DNA of 64,000 nucleotides from Knoxdaviesia capensis (lineage: Eukaryota; Ascomycota; Sordariomycetes; Microascales; Gondwanamycetaceae). Numbering within the stretch: position 1 is the stretch's first letter; each line of letters begins with the position of its first letter. Shown in pieces: positions 21,682 to 34,700 of the stretch. Below the pieces are notes generated by a model. That model made no database searches and was not told the origin of the DNA. It worked only from the letters and a program-made list of their open reading frames with translations. The stretch is from contig LNGK01000008.1 of assembly GCA_001510575.1 (NCBI GenBank), forward strand, positions 4,908,981-4,972,980, read 5' to 3'. Made by a program: the position numbers and the translations under genes.

Positions 21682-24600
21682 TGTATACCAAGTCCAAACA
21701 ATCAATGCGGAAACGCGCGAACAGGCGGGCCACGGAGGGTGGCGAGTTGGGACGTGTCAAGGGTTGGTGTGGAACTAACACGTCCAACCGAAGACACGGT
21801 GAGAGGGCCGGAAGCGAACGGTCGACGCTGAGGGTCGAAGTTGGGAGTCGGCAAAGAAACGATGGGTTGCGAACGCGTTAAAAAAAGAAAAGAAAAAGCC
21901 GATGTTGACGCGTTTAATCTGGCTGGTGCCGCTGATGGGGGTTTAGGATGGAGCCCTGCCAAAAAAAAAAAAAGCGTGACTTCGAATTTTGTTCTTGGAA
22001 AAGCAGGAACAGTCACGAGACAAAATCGGAAAATCAGAAATCAGGTGGGAAAACACGTCATTAATGATAACGACAGTAGCGACAGAATGAAAGCGCGAAG
22101 AGTGCTTCGCCTTCAAGCTTATTCTGAGGACTGAGACAGGGACGAAGGAGGATCGAAAGCTAGCCGAAGACCCGATTCAACGACCGGTTTTGACAGACCG
22201 GCTTGGAAGACCACACGCTTTCTGTAATTCCGGTGTTAGAGGGATTGGAGGGCAAGATGGGACTCGTTGATCCAGACGAGACAAATAGGTGGTAAGAAGA
22301 CTCGACTTATGAGGGGGGGCTCTGTACCAGATGAAAAACGCGTAGGCCGCAGATATGGTCGGGTGGGAAGCTTGCTGGCGGCGGCGGGATGGGATGTTGG
22401 GGTTGAATTGGAGACGTGAGTCCGATATTGGAATAAAGTGAAGTAGAGAAAAAGAAGGATGAGACGAGTTGAGGGAAAGAAAGGAAAAGTGGATGAGTTG
22501 GGTTGAGGAGGAAAAGAAAGAAGAAGTGTAGGAAAGACAGGTAGGGAGGAAAACAAGAAAGTGTGTGAGAAGAGGGGAGAAAATGAGAGGCAGCACCGTA
22601 ATAATCTGGAAGCACGGAGATTGAAGGTATTTTGTATATATCGCGGCATCAATTATCGACGTGTTTTGTACGCGGGTTTTTTGCGTGTGTGGGACTCTGG
22701 GCCATTAAAAAAAAATAGGGAAGGAAGGCACGATACGGAGGCTGTCCGGCAGGGGAAGGAAGGAGGAAAAAAGCACCGCGTATTTTTGGCCTTTTACCGA
22801 ATTCTTAGTGACGGGGGCCTGCAATAGGGGCTCCACCCACTGAAGCATATGTGAAATAGTGGCTGCAGGCGCTATAAACTTTTCGGCTTCAGGGCACCTG
22901 ACGCGTGGTTTCAGCGGGCCGAGGCAGGGGATTCGAGCAGGGTCAGCCCGATCTCACTGTTTCACTGCCCACCTGAGCCTGGATATGGACGCACTTCAAA
23001 ACTGCTAATTAATATCCTGGCATCTTGGTATGTGCCGGACGGGCTCTCCCCACTCGAAATTTTAAACGGGGGTTTGGGTGTGCCAGGGGAGGCGAGCGCG
23101 TCGTTACCACTTTAGACTTTAGCTTGCCCGGAGCGCTGTAACTGGACCGCGTCGGTGCTCAAGAGCCTGAACAGCGCACGCGTCGGCGCTGTAACTTCGG
23201 GGGACTATCCGCTGTAAGTGACCGCGTCGGTGCTGAACGGACAGACGGCGGCGATCTGGTGCCATGTGAAGTTGGTTGATTCCCAACCTTGCAGGGAACA
23301 GCCCGGATTCCAGCTTGCAACTTGCACGATTCAATTTAACTTTGTGCTCTGGTAGGAATGGCCGTGTCAGGGTCTGGAATTGACTGAGACGGCACTATAT
23401 CTGATCGCGTTCTGCCCTGGAGGACACCAAGTGCAATGAACGAATCCACGATGATCTTGCCAAAAGGGCTGGCCGGAGGGAATGAAGATAGAAGCCACAG
23501 TCCCTTTATATTGTCCCCGCCACATGATGTCTCCCTCTCTCCGACAACCTCACATTTCTCGGTTGATGACAAGAACAGTGCCTTCGATCGTGACGGAGGC
23601 TCGGATGTGAAGAAGGGAAGGCCGATCAGGTGGAAAAAAAAAAAAAAAGGCCTTGACGCGCCAACCTTGCTGGCTTGTTCAAAGGACGCGAAGATTGGGA
23701 GCGCCATAGAGAGAGCTTTTACGCTGCATATTGATAGCTGGGCATACAGGCGCTTGTTACATACTGTAGAGCACTACGGATTGAACTACAATATCCAGCT
23801 TTGTGCTCCCCTGTCTCGTGCCAGTTCCGCTCTGAAGAGGGGTCCCTGGTCGGCCGTTCTGTGTTCGTTTCATTCGTTTTTTTCTGAAGTGCACCAGGCT
23901 GGAATCCGGACGCCATTCGACGTGGCCGTGGAACTGAGTGTGCATCTTGAACGTGATATCTGTGGTTGGAGTTGAATGCCAACACCATGTTGAGTTACGG
24001 ACAAACGATGTCAAGTCACTTTGTCTTAAACAGCAGAGATTGGTGTCAACGTCACGATCACAGCATTAAACGCCTGGACTGGGTGGACTACAGCTTTCTA
24101 AACGGGCTTACTCCCAAAGACACGCTCTCGTTGGTTGGACGTGGGACTGCAGCTTAAAAGCGACCCTGGCTCTGAGGTTCCGGAGAAAGAAAGATAGAGA
24201 AAGCCCCCCCCTCTTCCTGTCTTGTGCTTTGGCGCGGCGGCACGGATCTTGGGACGCAATTTTTTTTTCTTTTCGTGCGTGCATGGCATTGCATATGTAC
24301 TCTTAAAAGAGGACACCGAACACAACTGTGTTCCATTTCTTGTGAACTCGTGATATATTACATACAACGTGGGACATGGACCGTAAGTGTATGCATGTAA
24401 CAAAAACGCATGTTAGGATGAGAACCTCTGAATCATTCTGATCGGGGGGGAGAGGAAACCGGAAAGTCGTGCCTCTAGCTCCCCGAAGATCAATTGCTTG
24501 TCTCGAACATTTTGGTCTTAACGAGCTTGGTGGCAGCCCCAGCGTTACAGCTCCTTGCTCTGCCTGTCTGGCTTCGCCGTTTTCCGTTACGAGGAGGTTC

Positions 24601-26728
24601 AGCCAGGCAATCTCGCACCCAAGTCCCGTTAATGGCCAAGCACCGATATCCAGGATGACGCGCTGATAACGATCTCAGGTTGAGCGTGATTGATTGCTCC
24701 TCGCACCACCAATAAACGGCCTTGCTTCTTTGGTACCGAGTACACCCAGCCCACAATGTCATTGTGCCCAGCTTTGCCAAAGATGCAATTGGCCACAGGT
24801 CGGCGCTGGACACTTGCTTCTCCATCGTTGTTGATATCTGCCTGTCAAGCCAGTCGCACTTGTGTGTTGATACCACACCACATTTGTCTTTCAGAATCGT
24901 CGCCCCGACTTGCCTCTCTCTCACCGCTATACGCAGTCCCTTCCGGCCGGCCCCATATTACCCACCAACCGTACAGCTCCCAGCCCCCAAAGCCCCATCT
25001 CGATGTGTCGTAAATTCGTAATGACACCGAACAATCGTCAAATTCTCGCTCCTCGTCACTTAAGCCCCGCCGGCGCTTTCTCTCGGCTCCAGCCTCCAGC
25101 AGCAAAGAGGGACCTCAGCGAGGATTTTGTTTCTTCTTGTCTGCCCACCTGTACGGACCCGCTTCCTTTACGCCCACAATAACGCGAGGAGGCAGTTTTT
25201 TCTCTGCAGACACCGACTCCATTATTGCTGGACGGTGCATTTACCTATCTTTTGCTGTCTGTTGCTCTCCATTTGCCGAAGCCGATTTCGCTGGATCTGG
25301 CCTTGTCTGGTTCTCGTTTTTCTCGGCCACTGAAGATGACTCCGTAGCTGTGAATTCTGCGATGGTGTAGAGGAAAGGTTTATATAAGTGATATGGTTGT
25401 CCCTCATCGTAAGCCCAGGAGAGGAAATACAGGGCTAGTTTCCTCCCCTTTATAGAAGAATGTGGGAAGGGCACCTTTTGAAGATGGAGCTGAGGTGTGT
25501 GTCTCGACATGTTTCCCTCCCATAGGTGTGCTAGCCGCCCGCCGCCTTGATGATCGATTTTGATTTATCCTCCTTGTCGGAACATACAGTATATGGCTGC
25601 TCCCCTCGTTGGAACACCGCCAATATTGGCTTCTAAACCCCATTCCCATCCTCATCGTCTTGTGAGGGCCCTCATGATATTCTTTGTCGTCCCTGAAAAC
25701 GCGGACACCACTGCTCCGATTTACGACATCTCGAAAAGGAAAATCCACAGTTCCCAGAAACAAATCGATAATTTATTCAAGGGAGGAAATAGGTTTGTTC
25801 TCCTGCTTCGCATCTGCCCATCATAAGGGGGTATCGTTGAGATATATATGCTCCTTCAAATTTATCGGCACATCAAACGTGCCACTCTCCTCCATCTTCA
25901 CCACCAACATCTCTCTCCATAAAATTCTATCCGTCCAGACCCAATACAAAAAAGCCAAAGTATAACCGTTCCAAATCAAAGGAAGAAAAAAGATACAAAA
26001 CTAGATTTTTGTGGCTCATTTGAAAAAAAAAATGAAAAAAAAGAAAATAAAAAGAAACACATATTTTGCGCCCCCTTATGATTTTTCGTTCAGGACTCCC
26101 TCTGGGTATCTTTTTTGTTGAAAAAAGTCCATAATGCTTTCGCCGTTATCCCGACCAAAGCCCCGTTTTTGTGCGTGCAGCGATGCTAACCAGTGGTTTT
26201 TGCTTTTATTCCAAAAGCAGGGAAAGAAAAAACAAGAAGAAAGAATAAATCAACCAAACAAACTGTTCATGAAAGAGGAAGAAGAAAATATCTCTGCAGA
26301 TCGTCTCCCTGGCTCTCCTCGGCTCGCGTTGGTGTTGGGGGTTGAAGGTTGATTGTGCGTGAGGAGGGTGAGTCTGGAATTGATGGCCAGAGTCAAGCGG
26401 TCCGAGGAGAGCTCGATAGAGCGAGCAATGAAGGGAAACAAAACAAAACAAAACAAAAAGTCGTCAAGAAGGGTAAGCCGCCAATATGCTGCGCTGATAC
26501 GTGAAAAGCACCATCACAAATCTGGCCGTTGTTCCCCCTCATGTTAAATTCGTTGGGGGGATAGTCGTTGAACATTCGTCATGAGATAACCAGATCTTGA
26601 AAAGAAGCAAAACTGAGAAACAAGTGCAGAAGGAAAAGAGAAAAAAAAAGATAATAGAAAATGGTGAGTAAAGGAAAAAAAAAGAGAAAGAAAAGTGTCG
26701 AGGACGCCCAAGTCTGAACGAAGACATC
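21682..26728. other. Long intergenic region
   Basis: 5 kb between the divergent side of the FHA gene and the 3' end of the methylenetetrahydrofolate reductase gene. The first ~950 bp look like the FHA promoter and leader. An imperfect direct repeat of about 24 bp (GACCGCGTCGGTGCT core) is present at 23,135-23,159 and 23,211-23,235. Open frames of 90-180 codons (for example 23,436-23,975 + and 24,490-24,924 -) show no domain, and no tRNA was found. I cannot support a gene here. Confidence 0.45.
21873..22343. promoter_or_regulatory. MCB (ACGCGT) boxes upstream of the FHA gene
   Basis: ACGCGT occurs at 21,873-21,878, 21,908-21,913 and 22,338-22,343, that is 190-660 bp upstream of the ATG at 21,681. 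ACGCGT is the core bound by MBF-type (Swi6-partner) G1/S factors in fungi. Function here is inferred from the motif and from the type of gene controlled. Confidence 0.5.
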
Positions 26729-28613
26729 TTAATGGGCGCCGTTGGTGGCAGGCAGGTCCGGATCAACGACATCGTCAATGGTGCTGACACCGAGTCCCTC
26801 GAAAAGCTCGAAGATGGCGCTTCCGTTGTGGAAGTCGTTGTTGACTACAGGAAGGTTAGTTTTCGTCCTTTCCATCCCTACGAGAACGAAAAACACAAGA
26901 GATGGACTTACCAATATTAATCAGATGCCAGGTGTTCATGATCTGCTCAATCAGCTTACGACTGGCACTGCCAGGCTCGTAGCAGCGGGCCCAGTCAACT
27001 CCCAGGCGAAACGCCTCATCTTTCCACGCGAGGAAGCTGATCGTCTCGACGATGGTCGGCTGCACTATCTCCTTTCCGGGGAAGACTCCCCAAGTGACAG
27101 CATTCGGGCCATCCGACGGCGCATTCGTCTTGACTTCGCCCGTGCGCGTGACCGAGTAGTACGTCATGTCCGGGTTCTGCGAAATGCGCTTGATCAGTGC
27201 CGGGTACACGTCCGGGTGCACCAGAAGCTCCAGATAGGCCTTCTGGTACACGTATCCGTTGGATGGGCCCCAACCGTGCACCGGGTCGCTCGACTTGGCT
27301 CCGTTGACCGACGGCTGCGAGTTGATGGTGATCAACCCGCGTTCATTCAGGCCGATGAGGTTGTCGCGAATGACATCGGCCTCGCTGGTGAGGGGTGCTT
27401 CACTCCACGGGAGGGATGCCAGATCCTGCTTCAGATAGCGCACAAAGAGGTTGGCCACATCGCGCAGCGAGTGTGGCTCGCCCCACTTCGCACGGTTCTG
27501 CTCGTTTGTTCCGGTAAGTCCGATTCCGTACGCGTCCAGTTCACCGAAGGCGGGCGACCGGGAGTCACCCCAGCGGCCGTTAGGGAACTCATCCCAGTCT
27601 TGCGTGCGCAGAACATACGACTTGTTGCGGTTACGCCAGAATATCGGACGCACGTCCTCGTCGCGACGGCCAAGTCCTAGAGACTGCTTCCACGGAAGAG
27701 CCTGCTTCAGGGGCCGCTCCGCGGATGGCAGCCAGTCCATCTCGTCCAGCACCATACGCGTGGCCTGCAAAAGGTTCATGGTGTAAAAGTGCAAATGGTG
27801 GACAACTCCGGCATCAATGATCTTGCGACAAAGCTGGGCTACGAGCGTCTTTCCAATCTCTCGGACAGCAACATCGTCGTTTTTCACGGGATCCAGGGCT
27901 GTCATCCAGTCGTCGGGAACTTTGCAGTTCATGTGCTTCGCGCGGCGGAGGAAACTCGCATAGGTGGCAATAGGCATGATTCCGGGGATGATGGGGACGG
28001 TGATCCCATACTCCCGCACACGACCGGCCCAGCGAATGAAGTTGTCGGCATCATAGAACATCTGAGTGATAATGAACGAAGCACCGGCGTCAACCTTCTC
28101 TTTCAGGTGCTCCAGCAAAAGATCCTCATTATTATTGTCATCCGAGCCCTCCGGGTATCCAGCCACGCCAATGTCGAAGTGATCACCATAGGTATTTCGA
28201 ATATGAGTGACAAGGTCCTTGGCATAGCGGAAGTTGTCGTCTTCAGGTTTCCAGCCTTCACGGTCGCGGGGGAGATCTCCACGAAGAGCCAGGATGTTGG
28301 AACAGCCAGCCTTGTAGGCTTTTCGGAGCGCGTCGTCGACTTTTTCGGTACCCATGTCTGTGCAGGTGAGGTGCATACATGTCTCGACGCCAAAAACTGT
28401 TTGAGCTTGCTGGATCATGTCACAAGTCAGCTCGGCCACGCGGCCACCGGCACCCCAAGTGATATCGATGAACCGAGGGCCGAACCGGTACATGCGCTCG
28501 ATTCGTTCGTACAGGTTCTGGACACCCTGCGCTGTTTTCGCGGGAAAGTACTCGAACGAGAATGAAGGTTCGCCGGTCTTCTCGGCATCGGCCAACATGT
28601 CCCGAATGTGCAT
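26729..28613 (-). CDS. met13: Methylenetetrahydrofolate reductase (Met13 type)
   Basis: Two exons on the minus strand: 28,613-26,912 and 26,844-26,729; the 67-bp intron has GTAAGT...CTAAC...TGTAG. Product 605 aa, the usual eukaryotic length. It reduces 5,10-methylene- to 5-methyl-tetrahydrofolate with FAD, supplying methyl groups for methionine synthesis in the cytosol. The N-terminal TIM-barrel domain (~1-300) shows S-F-E-Y-F-P-A-K-T, D-I-T-W-G-A-G-G, H-L-T-C-T, N-I-L-A-L-R-G-D and F-I-I-T-Q-M-F-Y-D. Residues ~320-600 form the eukaryotic regulatory domain (W-G-x-S-R-S-P-A-F-G; G-W-G-P-S-N-G-Y-V-Y-Q-K). D-I-T-W-G-A-G-G with T-Q-M-F-Y-D..F-I-R-W is closer to yeast Met13 than Met12. The last 38 residues come from exon 2. 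Confidence 0.95.
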
Positions 28614-29063
28614 TTTGAAAGATTAAAAGCTCGTGGAGCGAGCGGGCAGAGAAAAGAAGAATGGACGAAGAGAACAAGATCGGAGCAAGGTACAGTTAAA
28701 TGAAGATAAAAAGAAGCCAAGGAGGGACCGAGATCAAGACCGGGCAGGAAGAATCATGGAATATACGGCAAGCGAAATGCGAGAGAGGGACGAGAGACAA
28801 ACGGAACGAAGGCGGTGTTGCGGTGCCAGATGATTCAGTCAGGGAAATGCCACCAAGTAAAGGCACATGTACACTCCAAGCCCCTCTGGAGTCTGCTTCA
28901 ACTCAACAGATATCCCCCCAACAAACAATTATCTCAAGACGACCACCGTGAATGTCCTGATATATGGTATGGAAGTCACAGAGGTTAGCCACCAAAATCA
29001 ACACTCAGAGATTCCTGGATCTAGGCTGAGATGTTCAGAAGGGAATTGGTCATTGATGGTAAG
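28614..29063. other. Intergenic: upstream region of the reductase gene
   Basis: 450 bp upstream of the reductase ATG, A/G-rich on the + strand near 28,640-28,820. It should hold the promoter of the reductase. No other gene seen. Confidence 0.4.
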
Positions 29064-29460
29064 TGAACACACAACAATGAGGAAGGAGGAAGAGTGAGGA
29101 GAGAAAGAAAACAAAAAGGCACCAGAAACCAGATGGTCACACCAGCCACTAGGGTCTGCCCCACACAATCAATGCCTGTGGGGATTTATAGGGGTGAAGC
29201 TGGCGATATATGATATCCTGGGTGGGGTTTATGTAGACTTCAACTCACCACAGACCTGGAAGAAGAGGAAATAAGAGCCACCAAGCCAAGTTAGGTGATG
29301 ATGCCCTCACTCTATGGCCTCTTCTCCTCTCTTGATACTCCACCACCAGACTTTCTATATATACGAGAGCCCCTCGGAATATATACCTCTCGTGTCTTGG
29401 TAGACTGTCAATGTTCGAAGCAAAGACCTAGCTGAGATCCTAGACACAGAGTCCGTGACA
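29064..29460 (-). mobile_element. Probable solo LTR (397 bp)
   Basis: The segment has TG...CA ends (TGAACAC... and ...CCGTGACA) and is flanked by a 4-bp direct repeat TAAG (29,060-29,063 and 29,461-29,464). On the minus strand it begins TGTCACGGACTC and has a TATA-like TATATATAG about 110 bp in, like an LTR promoter. No internal retrotransposon sequence is attached. Unlike the left-edge elements it keeps normal CpA/TpG content. A 4-bp duplication is short, so the borders are tentative. Confidence 0.5.
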
Positions 29461-29464
29461 TAAG

Positions 29465-30479
29465 AGTAGAAAAAAAAAGGGTAGATAGGAGCTTGGACCA
29501 ATGGGGGGAAAATATATAAAAAAGAACGTTAGGGGAGTAATCCAGATACCAAAGTGAAGCATAAAAAGGAAGAAAAAGAAATCCCCCCCTAGTAAAACAG
29601 ATTACAAGGTGCAGAAAGGAGAAAGTGAGAGGACAGGGGACAAAGCAATTACGAGTACGATTAAGAGGGTGATGAGAACAGACAAAAGAGGAGTTATGAA
29701 AACTCGGTCAGCAGCTTTCAAGCCGTTCAGAGACACTAGAAAAAAAATCTTTGCATGCACACACACATTGGATGAAAGAAACAAGAAGAAAAGAAACAAG
29801 CCTAGCCAGGGTTCAAAATGTCAGGAACAACCCGAAAAGAGAAATATTATGTCAGCCACTTTATGTAATCGGGCCCATAAAAGTTATCACATGTCAAAAG
29901 CTGTTTCCCATGGCTTCTCGTCCTGATACAATCTTCGTGAGATCAGATCAAGTTAACCTTCGTTCAAATTCTTCGTGCGTCTCAACAAACTCACCGCTTA
30001 AATCCCCCTCTTCCATTGGTTGCTCTGCAGTATCATGGGACGGTAACCTGCATGTCTATTGCATGCAGGCTGTGCATTCATATTACCGTGTTGGTTAAAG
30101 ACTGGATTCATTTTTCTGGCCCAGAAAAAAGTTTATTCGAGAACAGAAAAATCTCGCTCCGTTTTCTCCACCACCACTCCGGTCTCGCTGCCGATCTTCG
30201 GACGATTTTTATTGCAAGGGTTCACGGAAGAGGGCGGAATTCGCGATGTTCTCAAAACTTTCTCCACCACAAACACAGCCATTTTGGCAGCCTGACACGA
30301 TATGGAGATACAGAGAAGTTGTGAGTGCGTTAACTTGGTGTGAAATTCATTATGGTATCAACTGCAACTCCCCATCATACTAAACACAGACACCAAACAT
30401 CGTGTGTCTAATTCATCATTCATACCCCGGCGACGACACCACACCTTCCAACTGCGCTAGCTCTCCCTTTCGACTAGCC
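29465..30479. other. Intergenic region
   Basis: 1 kb between the probable solo LTR and the 3' end of the bZIP gene. AG-rich near 29,470-29,800. No supported gene or RNA. Confidence 0.4.
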
Positions 30480-31771
30480 TTAGTTCATGGGAGACGTCGG
30501 GCCAGCTGAGAAATGGGCGCAGTTTTCGAATCCGCCATCGGGTGCCGTCCCGTCATCAGCCGCCATGTAGAGCGGAGGGGCTCCACGCAGCCTCCGCCTT
30601 TGATTGCTGCCGGTCACGACATCCGGGCCGAACAAGAACCACCACCGCTCAAATAACACCTGGCCAACCTCCCAGTTATCTGGGTTGTATATATCGGTAC
30701 TATGGATGGTGATGCCTTCGGTTGTGTGCTCTAGGTCCCGGAAGAAGTTGATCAAGGCATATGGGCCAGATGCTGTCGTGGGCCGCGCGTGGTCTGGCAG
30801 GTTGAGAATACCAATCATCCGTTCGCGCACAGCCGACCAGGGAAGCAAGTCGATAAGTGGGTGGTGGGGTAGGGACACCTGCGCAGAGGTTGGTCTCCAT
30901 GGTGTCGGAAACTCTCTCCGTGACCGACGGATTGTGGCTGTGAATAGCGGGGAAATTGCTGACAGATCCCAGAACATGCCATCGATACCAATGCGCTCTG
31001 ATATGTGAGCCAGGGCGGAAGAAACGGTCATAACATTAGGGGAAGCTCTGTGGCTGCCTGATGACCGGCCTGAGGTATCCAAGGCCAAAGATTCGTGTGA
31101 ATATTGCTGGTATGGTGAGGTTGTGTGCTGCCAATAGGAGCCGTCGATTGAGGATGCAAGGCGGCTTGAGATCTGGTCTAGTGATCGATCGGAGAAGCCT
31201 CCAGACTGCAAAGTTTGATCTCCTGTAATACTCAAGCCAGTGCCAGTAGACGAAGAGATAGTCCTGGAAATTGAAGTTGGCGATATCGAAATCCCAACTC
31301 CGGGACTGGAAGGCGAACCCCACTCGGCAGCGTCAAACGAGAATGGATCTTGGTAATCCTGACTATACGAATAGTTCAGGTGTTCCAAGCCGAGAGTGTC
31401 CGGGTCGAATGACGGCCAGTTCACCTGGTCGGCGTCAAGCAGTTCGGTGCTGCCACTAAGATCGGGTGACCTGTCTGACCCGATGTCAACGTCTGAGTCA
31501 CCCTTCGCCGATGTCCCAGTCACCGACTTGCGGTTCTCGCGTTTTCTCTTTCCTAAAATCAACGAAAGGCCTCTCATGTTAGCTTGGTTTATACACATCT
31601 TCGTCTGTCTCTATGCCGGTTGGAAAACTAACGGTATCTTCTTTGCGCAAGAACGTTTAGAACTCGTTTCCGCTCCGCGGCATCCACATCGATATCGGGG
31701 ATGTCTAGCTCCGGAGGGGACCTGTAAACTCGCTGTCGTGACTTTCCTTTGCTGCTGTTTGGTGACGACAT
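30480..31771 (-). CDS. bZIP transcription factor with DUF3425
   Basis: Two exons on the minus strand: 31,771-31,633 and 31,552-30,480; the 80-bp intron has GTTAGT...GCTAAC...TTTTAG and splits the bZIP basic region. Product 403 aa. After splicing residues ~33-52 read E-R-K-R-V-L-N-V-L-A-Q-R-R-Y-R-K-R-K-R-E, the fungal basic-region signature (N-x-L-A-Q-R-R-Y-R). The C-terminal half has the DUF3425 core H-P-L-I-D-L-L-P-W-S-A-V-R-E-R-M-I, then F-F-R-D-L-E and W-E-V-G-Q-V-L-F-E-R-W-W-F-L-F. A Ser-rich linker lies between. Such proteins are nuclear regulators in ascomycetes, often without known targets. There is no long leucine heptad after the basic region, as is common in this group. Confidence 0.88.
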
Positions 31772-34700
31772 TTCTCCAAGTTCGAAATTTTGGTCCGGTT
31801 GTCCTTTTTGTGAAAGTTGTTGTTGGAAATACTCAATTAGGTGCAGCTTCGCTCGTTGAAGAGGATATGGCCAGGCTTTTTTATAGTGACTCCTTCGAGT
31901 GACGAAGAGTGGGGCCAGGACTGTCCATCTGAAGGGAACAAGAGTCTGCCCACGCAGAACAGGTTGAAACGACGATTTTTAGTTTGTCGATCTTTTTCGG
32001 TACCGACTGGGACATCTGCCCCAGATAGGTGCAGTACTTACACCCAGATGGAACATTAGACACTCTCATATGGCCGTTTATACCAATATCCTATCCGTGT
32101 ATTTCGTATTTTGTTCTTCAGCCTCACGAACCTCTTGGCAATGGCGGCACAGATATTGTGAGCCCGCGCATACACATTGGAAACCGACTAATCTGTTGTC
32201 AACTATCTTAGGGGGGGCATTCCTGTAATAGAGTTCTGGTTATCTCGTCCTCCCACCCAGGGTGTAAGACAGGGCATACCGACAGGTTCAGCTGGACTGG
32301 ATACTGTAAATAGCAGTGAAACAGGTTTGTCTTGGAGACGGGTTGAGGGATGTCAGAAGGTGTATGTATGCCTTGTTTCTACCTTACGGTTAGCCATGTA
32401 CATTTTGGCAGGCGGGCGCAGGCCGGTGGGTGGTAGCCAGGCCCGCGTTGGTTGGATTCTCCAGAGCATCTCCCGGGTACATGCGAGAGTGTTGACCTCA
32501 TGGGATAGGCACTGCTGTAGGATGTAAGCGCGGCGGGACGGGGCAACGGGACGCCGAAGAGGGGTCGACGGTTTCGGATTGGGTTAGCTATCGGCAGGAG
32601 AGGGTACACAGGACTCTTCTGTCGGCGTCAGGAACCTTTGTGGTGGGCATATACCACCCTCCTTCGACCTAACTTCAGCTTGCCTTGTCCATCATAGCAA
32701 TACAACAAAGGATCCATTGTTGGTGCCGACCTTCGAGGTCTTTCCCTTCCCTCCCGGTATCTATTTTCTCTTCGCTGTTTTTCGGAGGTCCCCCAATGAC
32801 CTCCCCGGTGCGCCGACCAAAACCTTGGCTTACAGCGCTTCCTCAGTCAAGACAAACTCGGCAGCAACTTGTATCTCGATTGAGAAGCGGAAGCGGGCTA
32901 GAACATCATCCCATCCGCGCCGTCTGATATATTGTTCGGTCTGAGGGCCACTGCGGCCATCGACAGGTGTTTTTGATACAACGCCCCCGGCAGGCAAAGG
33001 TACATTCGTATCTCGTATTGAGGCCGAATGAAAAGGCATAAAAATGAAGCCCACATTATCCCCCGGGACGGGCAGACTGTGAGGTTTATGTGGCAGGTAT
33101 CGAGTTCACTCGTTTGAGGAGGCTATGGAGGCTATGGAAGGCTGAAAGGGGGAAAGCTGTGTTGCACAAAGAAATCACAAGGGTCATCATTTTGTCCAGC
33201 CCCAAAAAGTGGTCAACATCAGACTACATTGATAGCGAAAACAAAATGGCAGAGCCAACAAAATTTGCCTATGTAACAATTAAAAGTTGTTAGCAAACGA
33301 GAAAGTACCAGTGTGTCCGTCTAGTGCATGCGGGGGCTGGGCGTACCGGGCCTCAAAAATTGAGGCATTCTTGACCACCCGTATTAGGGCACCGCCGATA
33401 TACCACGATATGTACGGGACAGTATACAGTTGATTCAACGAAAGATGTCCACACCCTGGTCAAGTACGTACAGTACATTGACAATTTTACATTCATTGGT
33501 GCGTATGTCTACGCGTACCAGCTGTGTCGTGGTGGTAATCGGATCATCTAATCCCCCCAGTTGGAACTGACGTACCCTTGTGCTGACAAGCGAGACGGGG
33601 GAAATTTTGTCCTGCGGCCTTGTTCTAGATTGCCTCCCCGCCACATCGCGGCTCGTATATGGATCCCTCTCATCCTCGTGCCCGGGAGGTAGGTGGGGCC
33701 GGTGCCGGACATTCAAGGCTTAGTGGTGCAAAGTCTCTGTGGTTTAGGGGAGAGAGCGTGAGGTACGCAATAGGCGCGCATTATCGATTACAGTATGGTA
33801 TTCGTGTTCTCGGGTGCTTTATTCTTAGGTTACAGATCGGCATGGTGTCTCTCTAGCATCGGTTCGACAACTACTAAAATCAAGGGCACGTTTTCTGATT
33901 TTCTTCTCTTCTCAAAGACGGCTTGCGACACACGCATCCACCTCGATGATGAGATGGAGACTGTAGCCTGAAGCTGAATTTTTGCTTCGGGCCGCCAAGG
34001 CATTCTTCTCTGACGTTTCATAGTTGTTTATGACACCCGATTTTTACTTCGCGTGCATGAGTTTCCCATATGTGAAGGGATTCGCGAAAGATTGCGTGCA
34101 TCGTTCACAAATCGATGGTGAATGCCAAAGATTACAAATGCATGGAATAACTGTGACAAGTCACGATAACGTGCTGCCAGAATGTCAATCACGGTGGTGT
34201 TAATGTTGACCCCGGAGATAGTTCAGCTGGCATGGTAAGGTTGAGTGAGAAACTTGGCGCGATTGCGGCATCGGGACGGCGTGGGGAATCAAACCGATAA
34301 ACCGGAATCACAGAACAGACAGACGCCGACAGGTAAAACCGCGAGAGCATGGATGCCAACGGCGGCTTTTGTTGTGGTTACTCCTCGCCCGCCTCGCCAC
34401 ATGGTGTGTGACCATATGCAGTAACACGAAAAGGATTTGTTCAGCCCAACCCTTATCCCCACTGTCGGCGTGTGACTCCTTATCGTTCTTCGTAAATGCC
34501 AGGTTTGAGTGATCTAAGATTGATTAAGAAAAAAAAATGGAGCGGGGAGGAAACGAGTTTTTTCGGGCTTGGTCTTCGGAACTCGGAACAAGTCACGCAA
34601 TATGTGGACAACGCCCGCCTCTGGGTGGTGTGTGAAAAGCTTAGTGACATCACCACTCTGCCCGAAGCGAGGGGAGTGATGCTGCTGTGCTGTGCATGCC

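Noticed and set aside
23436..23975. 179-codon plus-strand ORF
   Set aside because: Contains a Lys run from a poly-A tract and no recognisable domain; probably chance.
24490..24924. 144-codon minus-strand ORF
   Set aside because: No domain, no initiation context or splice support; composition looks like intergenic DNA.
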